64,000 nucleotides of DNA from Streptomyces sp. NBC_01454 (lineage in GTDB: Bacteria; Actinomycetota; Actinomycetes; Streptomycetales; Streptomycetaceae). The DNA is taken from the NCBI RefSeq assembly GCF_036227565.1, contig NZ_CP109460.1, forward strand, positions 806,001 through 870,000, written 5' to 3'. Below are positions 27,401 through 36,800 of the stretch, one piece after another. Each line of letters opens with the position of its first letter. Position 1 is the first letter of the stretch. The notes under the pieces were generated by a model, which saw nothing but the letters and a program-made list of their open reading frames with translations, was not told where the DNA came from and ran no database searches. Position numbers and translations under genes: made by a program.

Positions 27401-30400
27401 CCCTCGGCCTCCCGCTGGACGCCCCGCGCGGCTCCGCGAAGGTTCCCGGAGCCGACGTCCAGCGCTTTGTGCTCGGCCCCGACGTCACCGACGCGCTGCG
27501 GTCATGGGCCGGGCAGCACCGGGCCACGATGTTCATGGCCCTGCTCACCGCGACCTCCGCCTGGCTGCACCGGCTGACCGGCCAGCGCGATCTGGTGATC
27601 GGTACCCCGGTGGCCGGTCGCCCGCACGTCGACCTCGAGGACGTCCTCGGCTCCTTCGTCAACAGCGTGGCGCTCCGGATCGCCGTGGACCCGGAGGCCT
27701 CTCCCGAGGGTCTCCTCGCCGGCGTCCGGTCGACCGCCCTGGACGCATTCGCCCACGAGGAATACCCCCTCGACCTCGTCGTCCGGGACCTCGGCCTGGT
27801 GCGCGACCCCGAGCGCTCGGCCCTGTTCGACGTGATGCTGGTCCTGCAGAACGCGCCCGGGGCCCGGACGGAGTCGGTGTGGGGGGAGCCCCGCGCCCGC
27901 CGGGTCGACGTGGACCGCGGTGTCGGCAAGCTCGACATGATCGTCACCTTCGTCGAGGACGAGGACGGGCTGCGCGGCGAGATCGAGTACGACTCCCACC
28001 TCTTCATGAGCACGACGATCGAGCGCTGGCTCGCCGGGCTGTCGCGCATCCTCGCGGCGCTCCCGGACTCCCCCGGCACGACCGCCGCCGCCGTGGCCCG
28101 CTCCGCACTCGAGGCCCCGGCGGAACCGGTCCTGCTGCACACGGCGGTGGAGCGTCATGCCCGTCTCACCCCCGCGCGGACCGCCGTGGTGTGCGAGGAA
28201 CGGGTCCTGACCTACGGGGAACTCAACAGCCGGGCGAACCGGCTCGCCCGCCGGCTGCGCGACGAGTTCGGCGTGGGCCCCGGGCAGCTCGTCGGCTACG
28301 CGGTCGAGCGCTCCGAGCGGGTGCCCGTCATCCAGCTCGCGGTCCTCAAGGCGGGCGGCGCCTTCCTCGGGATCGATCCCACCCATCCCGCGGCGCGCGG
28401 CCGCGCCGTGCTCGAGGACGCCCGGCCGGTCCTGCTGGTCGTCGACGGTCACGCGCACGGCCTCCTCCCGGAGGGCGGGGAAGGGCTCCCCGTGCTCGCC
28501 CTCGACGACGCACCCGAGCCGCCCGACGACGGCGGGGCGGCGGCCGACCTCCCGCCGGCCGCCGGCCCGGCGGACCCCGCGTACGTCATCTACACCTCCG
28601 GCAGCACCGGCACACCCAAGGGTGTCGTGGTGGAGCACCGAAACGCCCACGCGCTCCTGTGGGCCGGCGGCTGGCCGTTCGAGTTCCGGGACGACGACGT
28701 CTGGACCGCGACGCACTCGTTCGCCTTCGACTTCTCCGTCTGGGAACTCCATCTGCCGCTCTCCCGCGGCGCCCGGGTCGTGATCATTCCCGAGGCCACA
28801 CGCCGGGACCCGCGGCGGCTGCTCCCGGTCCTCGTGCGGGAGCGGGTGACCGTCCTGGCCCAAGTCCCCAGCACCTTCGAGCGCGTGGTGGACGCGCTCG
28901 ACCGCCGCCCGGAACTGGCGCCGGCCTCCCTGCGCTACGTGATATTCGGGGGAGAACCCATCAATCCCGGGGCCGTGCGGCGCTTCGCCGGGCACCTGCC
29001 CGGGGTGGACATGGTCAACGGCTACGGCATCACCGAGACCACCGTCCTCACGACCTTCAAACGACTCGACCCCTCCGCAGCGCCCGGGGCCCCGTCCGAC
29101 GTGCAGAACATCGGCCGCCCGATCGGGACGATGAGCGTTCAACTGCTGGACCCGGACGGGCAGTCCGTTCCCGACGGCAGCGTCGGGGAGATCGTCATCA
29201 GCGGGCCCGCGGTGGCCCGCGGTTACCTCGGCCGGCCCGAGGAGACCGCCCGGGTCTTCGGGGTGCATCCGCCCGGCCCCGGCGTTCGGGAGGACGGGGC
29301 GGGCGGCGGCCCCGACGCCCGCCCGGCCCGGAGGTGGTACCGCACCGGAGACCTCGCCCGGCGCCTCCCCTCCGGTGACCTGGTGTTCGTCGGCCGACGG
29401 GACCGCCAGGTCAAGATCCGCGGCTATCGGGTGGAACTCGAAGAGGTCCGCTCCGCGATCCTGGGCACGGGGCTGCTGGCCGGCGACGCCGTGACCGACG
29501 TCCGGCCGGGGCCCGCCGACGCCCCGTCGATAGTGGCCTACCTCGACGCCCGCGACCGGGAGCGGATCCCCGCCCTGCGCCGGCGACTGCAGGAACTCCT
29601 GCCCGCGCCCATGATCCCCGCCTCGTTCGTCCCCGTCGACGACTGGCCGACCACGGGCAACGGAAAGGTGGACCTGGACGCGCTCCGCGCCCGGTACGCC
29701 GGCTCCCCGCAGCCCCCTGCCGAGACGGAGGAGCAGCCGGAGCCGACGGTGACGGATCAGGCCGCCACGGGCGGCGCGCCCGACACGGTGGCCGCGCTGG
29801 GGGCGCTGTGGAGCGACCTGCTGGGACAGCCCGGCATCGGCCCCGACGACAACTTCTTCACCGTCGGGGGCCATTCCCTGCTGGCCGTGGCGCTGGTGAC
29901 CCGGGTGGAGGAGGAACTGGGCGTCGTCCTCGGTCTTGAGGACGTGCTGACGTATTCCACGCTCGGCCGCCAAGCGGAGCTGATCGACGCCCGTCGCGCC
30001 TCGGCGGTGGATCAGTCGACCACCGTGCCGGACGCGCTCCCCACGGCCCCGGACTCCGACACCTACCCCTTGTCGCCCGCGCAGTCGGAGTTCTGGCTGC
30101 TCGATCAGTTCCGGGCCCCGCAGACACCGGCGGCGACACCCGAGATCCTGGACCTCGGGACACCGTGGGACCCCGCGGCCGACCGGGCGGCGTTCGCCCG
30201 GCTCGTCGAGTCCTTCGAGATCCTGCGCACCGATTTCCCGCTGGCCGGCGCCCACCCCCGGCAGCGGGTCCGTCCACACGGCCACGCGGACGCGCTCCGG
30301 CTGACCGACCTGTCCCGCTCCCCCACGGCCGAGGATCTGCGCGCACTCCTCGACGAGGAGACGGCCCGGCCGCTGGACCTCGCCGAGGGCCCGCTGTTCC

Positions 30401-31389
30401 GGCTCCACCTGGTCCGGCGGCCCGGCACGTCGACGCTCGGCGTGGTCACCGCCCACCACATCGTGTGGGACGGCATGTCCTGCGACGTGCTCGCCCGGTG
30501 GTGGCAGCGGGACCGCCAGGCGCAGCGGGCGGGCCGGGCCGCCCCCCGGCGTCCGGAACGTCAGTTCCGCGATATCGCCGCCCACCAACTCGCCTACCTC
30601 GAGGGCCCCGAGGGGCGTGCCGAGCTCGCCTGGTGGACCGGGCGGATGGCCGGCGCCCACCGCACCCGTCCCGATCTCACCCCGCTGGGCATCGGCCACC
30701 CCTCCGGGCCCCGGGACTTCCTCGGGCGCAGCCATCGGGTGACGGTGGACGCCCCCCGGACCAGCGCCCTGCGGGCACTGTGCAAAGACACCGAGGCAAC
30801 TCTGTTCGCGGGGCTGCACGCCGTCGTCAAGGCGTTTCTGTTCGCCATGACCCGGCAGACCGACCTCGTCGTGATGTCGCCGGTGTCGCTGCGGGACGGG
30901 CGGGTCCTGGAGGAGCAGCTCGGCCCGTTGATCAACACCGTCGCCCTCCGCGACCACATCGAGCCGCGCGAGCCGTTCCGCGCCCTGCTGGGTTCCGTAC
31001 GCCAGTCGGTGGTCGACGCGCTCGCCCACCGGCGGATTCCGCCGGGAGAGATCGGCCGGGCGCTGGGGCTGGACGCCGACGCGCCACTCGCCGACATCGG
31101 TCTGACCCTCCAGCCCCGGGCCGGCGCCACCGATGTCCCCTGGACGGAAGAGGTCTTCGGCGCCCACACCGCGCTGTGGTTCGACATCACCGAGCGGACG
31201 GACACCCTGGACGTCGAGATCGTGGCCCCGCGCGCCCGCGTCGACGACGACACACTCGCCGAACTCGGGCGCGCCTTCCTCCGGATCGTGGGGACGCTCC
31301 TCGATCACGCCGACGCCCCGCTGGACGCGGCCGTGGGTGCGCGGCCGGCGGAGTCCCCGGCCCCCCTGACCATCGAGCTGCGCTACTGA
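24415..31389 (+). CDS. Two-module NRPS: half-C, A1-T1, C2-A2-T2, C3
   Basis: 2324 residues. An N-terminal stretch (about 1-175) resembles the second half of a condensation domain and lacks HHxxxDG. A1 (about 180-690; FTSGSRGEPKG) is followed by T1 with carrier Ser735. C2 has HHLISDTWS at His924-His925, with Thr in place of the usual Gly. A2 (about 1240-1745) precedes T2 with Ser1821 (GGHSL). C3 has an intact HHIVWDGMS at His2014. By-eye specificity residues are DPCDLGGVD-K for A1 (7/10 identical to a known Lys code, DAQDLGVVDK) and DFWAIGGVL-K for A2 (Thr-like DFW.IG). There is no thioesterase or epimerase. The C-terminus, LTIELRY, resembles that of the halogenase. Confidence 0.93.
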   Translation: MSTVHSGPSLRPRDGDGGGHCVDDVLAAAVVVLERYEDRDPLVLDVTVEPADAASGRVAVHHVVVDCSPSSTFAQVRSAIAGRLPSPRPAGRWTVQVADSEAGERPAGRGELTLRHGAAPTLVLEHPHASGPGLHQALTRVLTAGTDRPGQELAALPVLSPDETEKQRQWLTGEPSPVSAETTMHERVRAAARRHPERVAAACAAESLTYEELVERADRVAGALLDHGITRGEVVAVVAERSCAVLTAALGVLTAGGAFFLLDPGLPAARREQLLAAAGVRLVVTTRAGRAALTTDHPALVLEDLGPADAHRDRPRLHGDDLAYLMFTSGSRGEPKGVLIRHGSFVNRQQWLIDRLGLGPEDVSLGRTALSFDPAICEMFRLLPVGGRVWFLPTGHERDPARVLDAIDRERVTVVDLVPSPLRSLLEHVVTLGLFPSLASLRWVLAGAETLHPWLVELFEDVVGRRGGAHLLNGWGATEVCVDVTSVDCSAGPVGEPVPVGRPIPGVGVAVLDRHGRFTPLGVPGELFVRGRCLAAGYLNDTALTDERFVQRPVAGPELLYRSGDRARWRNDGNLEFLGRLDDELSVRGQRIAPAEIEAVLRRHPAVDDALVRTVGGGPSAEAGGERLVAWVTHDASATPPAPHDLRTHLGELLPSTMVPEIVHVLDAFPRTVHDKVDLKALPTAYPALPGGSATDPLPAPSASVEDTLLALWRGVLNGAAIGPEDDLIARGATSLDAARVATRAAAGLCGRLDVLRIFAHPTIRAQAEVIRGCDHASCRVARLEPTPPAETVPASHSQLRHWITSRFDATSSAYNIAVGIELTEVPDPAVLRTALDELTVRHEILRTTFSLDDGELVQRILPPRPGWVPVEVSAAADPSRHLRAVSERPFDTEAGPLLRLGLITPAAAEPAPDRGTVLYLVIHHLISDTWSLTLLLTELAARCRAPAAGDGPAELPPARLQYRDYAAWEKARLAGPAGQRMRGFWTGQLAGPLPALGLPLDAPRGSAKVPGADVQRFVLGPDVTDALRSWAGQHRATMFMALLTATSAWLHRLTGQRDLVIGTPVAGRPHVDLEDVLGSFVNSVALRIAVDPEASPEGLLAGVRSTALDAFAHEEYPLDLVVRDLGLVRDPERSALFDVMLVLQNAPGARTESVWGEPRARRVDVDRGVGKLDMIVTFVEDEDGLRGEIEYDSHLFMSTTIERWLAGLSRILAALPDSPGTTAAAVARSALEAPAEPVLLHTAVERHARLTPARTAVVCEERVLTYGELNSRANRLARRLRDEFGVGPGQLVGYAVERSERVPVIQLAVLKAGGAFLGIDPTHPAARGRAVLEDARPVLLVVDGHAHGLLPEGGEGLPVLALDDAPEPPDDGGAAADLPPAAGPADPAYVIYTSGSTGTPKGVVVEHRNAHALLWAGGWPFEFRDDDVWTATHSFAFDFSVWELHLPLSRGARVVIIPEATRRDPRRLLPVLVRERVTVLAQVPSTFERVVDALDRRPELAPASLRYVIFGGEPINPGAVRRFAGHLPGVDMVNGYGITETTVLTTFKRLDPSAAPGAPSDVQNIGRPIGTMSVQLLDPDGQSVPDGSVGEIVISGPAVARGYLGRPEETARVFGVHPPGPGVREDGAGGGPDARPARRWYRTGDLARRLPSGDLVFVGRRDRQVKIRGYRVELEEVRSAILGTGLLAGDAVTDVRPGPADAPSIVAYLDARDRERIPALRRRLQELLPAPMIPASFVPVDDWPTTGNGKVDLDALRARYAGSPQPPAETEEQPEPTVTDQAATGGAPDTVAALGALWSDLLGQPGIGPDDNFFTVGGHSLLAVALVTRVEEELGVVLGLEDVLTYSTLGRQAELIDARRASAVDQSTTVPDALPTAPDSDTYPLSPAQSEFWLLDQFRAPQTPAATPEILDLGTPWDPAADRAAFARLVESFEILRTDFPLAGAHPRQRVRPHGHADALRLTDLSRSPTAEDLRALLDEETARPLDLAEGPLFRLHLVRRPGTSTLGVVTAHHIVWDGMSCDVLARWWQRDRQAQRAGRAAPRRPERQFRDIAAHQLAYLEGPEGRAELAWWTGRMAGAHRTRPDLTPLGIGHPSGPRDFLGRSHRVTVDAPRTSALRALCKDTEATLFAGLHAVVKAFLFAMTRQTDLVVMSPVSLRDGRVLEEQLGPLINTVALRDHIEPREPFRALLGSVRQSVVDALAHRRIPPGEIGRALGLDADAPLADIGLTLQPRAGATDVPWTEEVFGAHTALWFDITERTDTLDVEIVAPRARVDDDTLAELGRAFLRIVGTLLDHADAPLDAAVGARPAESPAPLTIELRY

Positions 31390-31439
31390 GCGCTGATCCC
31401 GGGACCGGTGTGAACCCGTCCCCGCTGAAAGGAGCAGAG

Positions 31440-32174
31440 GTGGACACTCAGGAAATTCTGTCGGCTCAGCACCACCATGAGCGGGTCGACCATGAGGTCT
31501 GGCGGCACCTCTACCGCCAGCAGTTGGATCTCGTGCCGTCGGCCGCACCGGCCCTCTACCTGGAGGGGCTCGAGCTGCTCGGCCTCCCGGACGACCAGGT
31601 GCCCGATCTCGACCCGGTGAACGAGCGCGTCCGCGCGATCACCGGCTGGACCTTCGTCGCGGTGGACGGCCTGGTGAAGGGGGACGACTTCTTCACCATG
31701 CTCCTGAACCGGCGATTCCCCGTCACCAACCGGATGCGCAAGCCCGAGGAGGTCCGCTTCGCCGAACTGCCCGACCTCTTCCACGACTTGTTCGGTCACG
31801 GTCCCTTCCTGGCCCACCCGCGCACGGCGGACCTGTACCAGGAGTTCGGCCGCATCGGGGTCCGGTGTGCCGCACGCCCCGATGACCTCGCGCTGCTGCA
31901 GAACATCATGTGGACCACGCTGGAGGCCGGTCTGATACGGACCCCCGACGGGCTCCGGGCGCTGGGCGGCGCCATCCTGTCCTCGGCCGACGAGATCCAG
32001 CAGTGCCTCGACCCGGCCACCCCGACCGAGCCCTTCGACCCGGAGGTGGTGCGGCGCGCGACGTACGACATCCTCCGGCTCCAGAACCGGTACTTCGTCG
32101 TCGAGGACCTCGTGGAGATCGAGTCGGCGCTGGCCGGCCTGAGCGCCCGGGCGGAGGGGGGTGAGGGCTCATGA
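31440..32174 (+). CDS. Aromatic amino acid hydroxylase (phenylalanine hydroxylase family)
   Basis: 244 residues from GTG (31440), with GGAG 6 nt upstream. The iron ligands of the pterin-dependent family are present: two His in LPDLFHDLFGHGPFL and a Glu in IMWTTLEAGLI. ITGWTFVAVDGLV and RFPVTNRMRKPEE also match bacterial phenylalanine 4-monooxygenase, though the protein is a little shorter than the usual 260-300. It hydroxylates the ring of Phe or a Phe-derived residue using tetrahydropterin and O2. In natural-product clusters, relatives can hydroxylate the meta position. Regiochemistry cannot be read here. Its position between the two NRPS genes, 4 nt overlapping the CmlA-like gene, points to making the aromatic building block. 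Confidence 0.88.
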   Translation: MDTQEILSAQHHHERVDHEVWRHLYRQQLDLVPSAAPALYLEGLELLGLPDDQVPDLDPVNERVRAITGWTFVAVDGLVKGDDFFTMLLNRRFPVTNRMRKPEEVRFAELPDLFHDLFGHGPFLAHPRTADLYQEFGRIGVRCAARPDDLALLQNIMWTTLEAGLIRTPDGLRALGGAILSSADEIQQCLDPATPTEPFDPEVVRRATYDILRLQNRYFVVEDLVEIESALAGLSARAEGGEGS

Positions 32175-33826
32175 CGAGGTCGCAGAAGACCACCGGGCAC
32201 TTCCTCCGCGGCGATGTCGAGGTCGAGCCGCTGGTCGACCGCTGGTATGCGTGGGTGCACCTGGTCTCGCCGGCGACTGCCGCGTTCGTCACCATGGAGC
32301 GTCATCTGCGGATGATGGAGTCCTATGTCCGCTCCCCGGCGATGCACGCCGCGGCTGCGGCCAACCCGGCGACGCGCAGCGGCCCGTTCCTCGACCTCGG
32401 CGGCGCCCGGGTCGCCGAGGTCCAGGCGCTGCTGGACGCGACGCGTACCAAGGCGAAGCGCCAGCAGGACTTCGTGTCGGCGTTCGGCGAGCTCGACGAG
32501 CTTCTCGAGAGCATGACCGGTGGCGCGCTGGAACCGCTGTACCCCGCCGTCCCGGCCGCGCTGCGGGGCCTGGTCGAGCTGGAGTACGACCGCCACAACC
32601 GGGCCCGCTGCCGACTCTATGAACGGCTGCTCTACGCCGACGCGCTGGCCGACCCGTCGGGGCAGTGTCTGCGGCTGGTGCGCACGGACCGCGACGGCGA
32701 CCGCCCGTTCGCGTTCTCCACTCCGCGCCTGCCCGTGGCGGAGGACCCGGACGCCGCCGACGACGCGGCCTGGGAGGGCGCCGTGGAACTCTGCGTACCC
32801 TTCGCCTCGCCGGCCCTCGACGCACTGTTCCGCGCCCGCGGCGAACCCGTCGATCCGGACGCGCTCGCCGACGAGTTGGGCCTGGACGCCGGCACCCGTC
32901 CGCGCTTCCGTGAGCTGTTCACCACCACGCCCCCGCGGACGCCGGGCGAGCGCGAGGACCCGCCGGCCGGACCGGGCCCCCTCCGGGTGACCTACTTCGG
33001 GCACGCCTGTGTGCTGTTGGAGGACGGCGAGGTCAGCGTCCTCGTCGACCCCGTGATCCCCTACGCGCACGCATCCGACGTGCCGCGCCGCTCCTTCGCG
33101 GATCTGCCCGACCGGATCGACTACGTCCTCATCACCCACGCCCACCACGATCACGTCCTGCCCGAGACGCTGCTGCAGATCCGGCACAAGGTGGGCACGG
33201 TCATCGTGCCCGGCAACGACGGCGGAGGGCTCATGGACCCGTCGCTGCGCCTCGTCGTCGAGCACCTGGGCTTCCCCGACGTCCGTGAGGTGCGCGAGCT
33301 CGACGTCGTGGACCTTCCGCACGGGGCGATCACCGCCATCCCGTTCGTCGGCGAGCACCACGACCTGGCGATCCGGTCGAAGTCCACCTACCACGTCCGT
33401 CTCGGCGGACGGACGGTACTGCTCGGCGCCGACACCGCCAACGTCAACCCGGCGCTCTACGACCGGGTGCACGACCTGGTCGGCGACATCGACCTGCTGT
33501 TCCTGGGCATGGAGTGCGAGGGCGCGCCGGCGAGCTGGGTCTATGCGCCGTACTTCGCCCATCCGCTCAACCGGGACCACGACCAGAGCCGGCGAGGGCG
33601 CGCGTCCACCTGCGCGGAGGCCCTCGATGTCGTCGAGCGCTTCCGCGGCGCGGAGGTCTATGTGTACGCGATGGGCGAGGAGCCCTGGCTCTATCCGCTG
33701 CTGGGCATCCCGTACACCGACGAGTCCCTCGCCATCCGGGAAGCCACGCGTCTGGTCGAGGTCTGCCGGGCGCAGGGCCGCCACTCCGAGCGGCTCTACG
33801 GTGCGAAGCGTTGGAGTGTGTCGTGA
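32171..33826 (+). CDS. CmlA-type diiron NRPS beta-hydroxylase (copy 2)
   Basis: 551 residues with the same plan as copy 1: an N-terminal helical/beta domain, then a metallo-beta-lactamase fold. Candidate diiron ligands are His323, His325, Asp327 and His328 (HAHHDH), Glu395 (VGEHHD), Asp421 (LGADTAN) and Glu448 (LGMECEG). The spacings 72, 26 and 27 match, from memory, those of CmlA (His305, Glu377, Asp403, Glu430). CmlA hydroxylates the beta carbon of p-aminophenylalanine on its NRPS. This gene overlaps the aryl-specific NRPS by 4 nt, so beta-hydroxylation of the T3-bound aromatic residue is the natural proposal. Loss of water would then give a dehydro-amino acid. Confidence 0.85.
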   Translation: MTRSQKTTGHFLRGDVEVEPLVDRWYAWVHLVSPATAAFVTMERHLRMMESYVRSPAMHAAAAANPATRSGPFLDLGGARVAEVQALLDATRTKAKRQQDFVSAFGELDELLESMTGGALEPLYPAVPAALRGLVELEYDRHNRARCRLYERLLYADALADPSGQCLRLVRTDRDGDRPFAFSTPRLPVAEDPDAADDAAWEGAVELCVPFASPALDALFRARGEPVDPDALADELGLDAGTRPRFRELFTTTPPRTPGEREDPPAGPGPLRVTYFGHACVLLEDGEVSVLVDPVIPYAHASDVPRRSFADLPDRIDYVLITHAHHDHVLPETLLQIRHKVGTVIVPGNDGGGLMDPSLRLVVEHLGFPDVREVRELDVVDLPHGAITAIPFVGEHHDLAIRSKSTYHVRLGGRTVLLGADTANVNPALYDRVHDLVGDIDLLFLGMECEGAPASWVYAPYFAHPLNRDHDQSRRGRASTCAEALDVVERFRGAEVYVYAMGEEPWLYPLLGIPYTDESLAIREATRLVEVCRAQGRHSERLYGAKRWSVS

Positions 33827-36800
33827 GCATCTCTCGTATCGAGGCCCTTCAGGGCCCGGCCCACCAGCAGCAGCGTGCCGCGTGGCTGGCGGCCATGCCG
33901 TCCGTCGAGGACGCCGTGCACTGGGCCGACACCGTCGTCACCACCGAGACGGCCGCCCCGGGGACGCGGCGCCGCGTCACTCTCGGGCCGGAGAGCCGTC
34001 GCCGGGTCACCGCGGTGAGCGGTGGTCAGGCGCTGGGCGACTTCGTCGTCCTGCTCTCCGCCCTCGTGGTCGCCGTCCAGCGCACGTCGCTGCACGACGT
34101 GGTCTGGCTGTCCACTCCCCTGCTGCACGAGGTCGACAGCCCCTACCGGCACGACGACCGGGTGCCGCTGGTCTTCCGCCCGGAGCGGCGGGGCAGCTTC
34201 AAGTCGCTGCTCGAGCACGTCCGGCACCACGTCGCCACGGCCTACACGCTCCAGGGCTTTCCCGTCCGCGAGCTGTGGGCGCAGGCGGACGGGCCGACGG
34301 ACACCGGTCTGGTGGTCGCCGAGACCCGGCTGCACGAGGCCGTGCCGGTCGACGACAGCACCGAACTGGTCATCAGGATCGACGGGGCGGAGGGCAGCTT
34401 CGAGTTCGAGGACCGGCACGGCCGGTTCCCGGTCTGGTTCGGCGATCATGTCGTGGGACTCGTCGAAAAGGTGCTGGAACACCTCGACCACACCGATGTC
34501 GCGGTGGCGAGCCTGGACCTGCTCGACGACGACGAGATCCTCCACCAACTCGACACCCTCACCGCCACCGGCGTCCCCGCCCACACCCCGGACGACTCGC
34601 TGGCGACCCGGTTCCGGGCGGTGGCCGCCGCCGCGCCCGACGCCACCGCCCTCCTCGCGGGCGGCCGGGCCATGAGTTACGGCGAACTGCTCGCCCGCGC
34701 CGAGCAGTTCGCCCGTCATCTGCGCGACGAGCTGAGTCTGGCCGAAGGGGAAGCGGTGGCCGTCCTCGTCTCGCGCACGGAGGACACCCTCGTGGCGCTG
34801 TGGGGGTGCGTGCTCGCCGGGACCGCGTACGTCCCGATCGATCCGCACGCCCCGACCGACCGCATCGCGCAGATCGCCGAGGCCTCGAAGGCCAAGATCC
34901 TGGCGATGCACTCCAGTCTGCTGCACCGCCTCACCGATCTGCCCACGCTCGCGGTGTGCTGTCTGGACCTGCAGTTCCCCGCGGGCACGGCGGACAGTTC
35001 ACCGGCCGAACCGACCTGGCCGGCGCCACGGGGCAACGACGCCGCCGCGGTGATCACCACCTCGGGCTCGGGTGGCACCCCCCGCACGATCGTCCTCGAC
35101 CACGCCGGCGTGGTGAACGTCGCCCTCGACCATGTGACCGAACTCGGCCTCGGCCCGGACGACCGCTATCTCGCGTTCATGGCGCTCTCGTTCGACGGCG
35201 CGCTGCTCGACATCGTGATGACCCACCTCGCGGGTGCGGCGCTGGTCCTCCCCGACGAGCAGGAGCTCGCCGATCCGCGCCGCCTCCAGGACCTGATGGC
35301 CGGGCACGCCGTCACGGCGACCACCATGACCCCCTCCTACCTGAGCGCCCTCGATCCGCTGCGGCTGACCGCTCTGCGGGTGCTCATCTCGGCGGCGGAA
35401 CCGGCCAACACGGCGGACCTGTTGGCGTACGCGGCCCGCGGCGTCGCGGTGTACAACGGCTACGGCCCGACCGAGGCGTGTGTGAACACGACGCTGCACC
35501 GGGTGGACCCGCAGCGCGACTACCGCAGTGTGCCGCTGGGCCGGCCGCGCGCGAACATGCAGGTCTACGTCCTGGACCAGGACCGGAATCTGCTCCCGCG
35601 CCATGTCATCGGCGAGATCGCGATCTCCGGGCGCGGCGTGGCGTCCGGGTACATCGGGGACCCCGAGCAGAGCGCCCGCCGCTTCGTCCCGCACCCGTTC
35701 CGCCCGGACGGCGGCGTGCTGCACCTCACCGGCGACCTCGGCGGCTGGGACGAGAACGGGGAACTGGTCTTCGCCGGCCGCCGGGACCAGCAGGTCAAGA
35801 TCCGTGGGTTCCGGGTGGAGCCCACCGAGATCGAGAACGCGCTGCGCACGCACGACCGCGTGGCGGACGCCGTGGTGGCCACGGATGCCGAGCGCGGGGT
35901 TCTGGTGGCCTTCGTCCGCGCGCCGGGCGGCCACGGCCCGGAGCACGGCGAGGTGCCGGCGCACGAACTCTCCGAGCATCTCGCCCGGAAGCTCCCCGCC
36001 TATATGGTCCCGAGCGCCGTACACCTCGTCGACGCCTTCCCCACCACCGAGCACGGCAAGGTGGACCGTCGCGCCCTCCTGGACCTGCACGAGCGGCGGA
36101 TGGCCGAGCGCCCGGTCAGCACGCCGGCGAACCCCGTCGAGTCGAGCCTGCTCGAAGGATGGGCGACCGTCCTGGGCATCACCGCGATCGACGCCGAGGA
36201 CGACTTCTTCCAGCTCGGCGGCGACTCGATCCGGCTGATCCAGGCCGTGCAGGCCGCGGAGCAGGCGGGGATCGCCCTGCGCACCAGCGACATCATCGAG
36301 CACCGGACCGTGCGCGCGCTCGCCCGCATGGTGGCCGCACGCGGCGACGACACCGGGCCCGCGGCGCCGGCCGCGAGCGAAGCGGTGAGCCTCACCGACG
36401 ACGAGACGCTGCAGCTGCCGGCGCGGTGCGAGGACGCCTACCCGCTGACGCACCTTCAGGAGCGCATGGTCGAGTGGTCCGCCGAACCGGACCTGCGGGC
36501 GCTGCACGCCTACCGCTGTATCGCGGGATGGCGGCTGCGCGACGGCGACGCTCTGGACGTCGATGTGCTGCGGCGCGCCCTGCGCGGCCTGGTCGAACGG
36601 CACCGGTCGCTGCGCACCACCGTGATCCGCGCGGCCGGTTCGGGACGTCTGCTGCAGTGTGTGCTCCCCGCGGACGCCACCCCCGTCGACACCGTGGACA
36701 CCGTCGAATCGGCCCCGCAGGACGAGGCCGACACGGCGCTGAACTCCGTCGTCGAGGCGGACCTCGCCGCCCCGTTCGACACCGACGGCGCCGCACCGTG

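Noticed and set aside
27502..31548. Very long open frame antisense to the two-module NRPS
   Set aside because: It is the mirror of a GC-rich coding strand. Its translation is Arg/Gly/Val-rich with no domain, while the plus strand shows complete A, T and C motifs.
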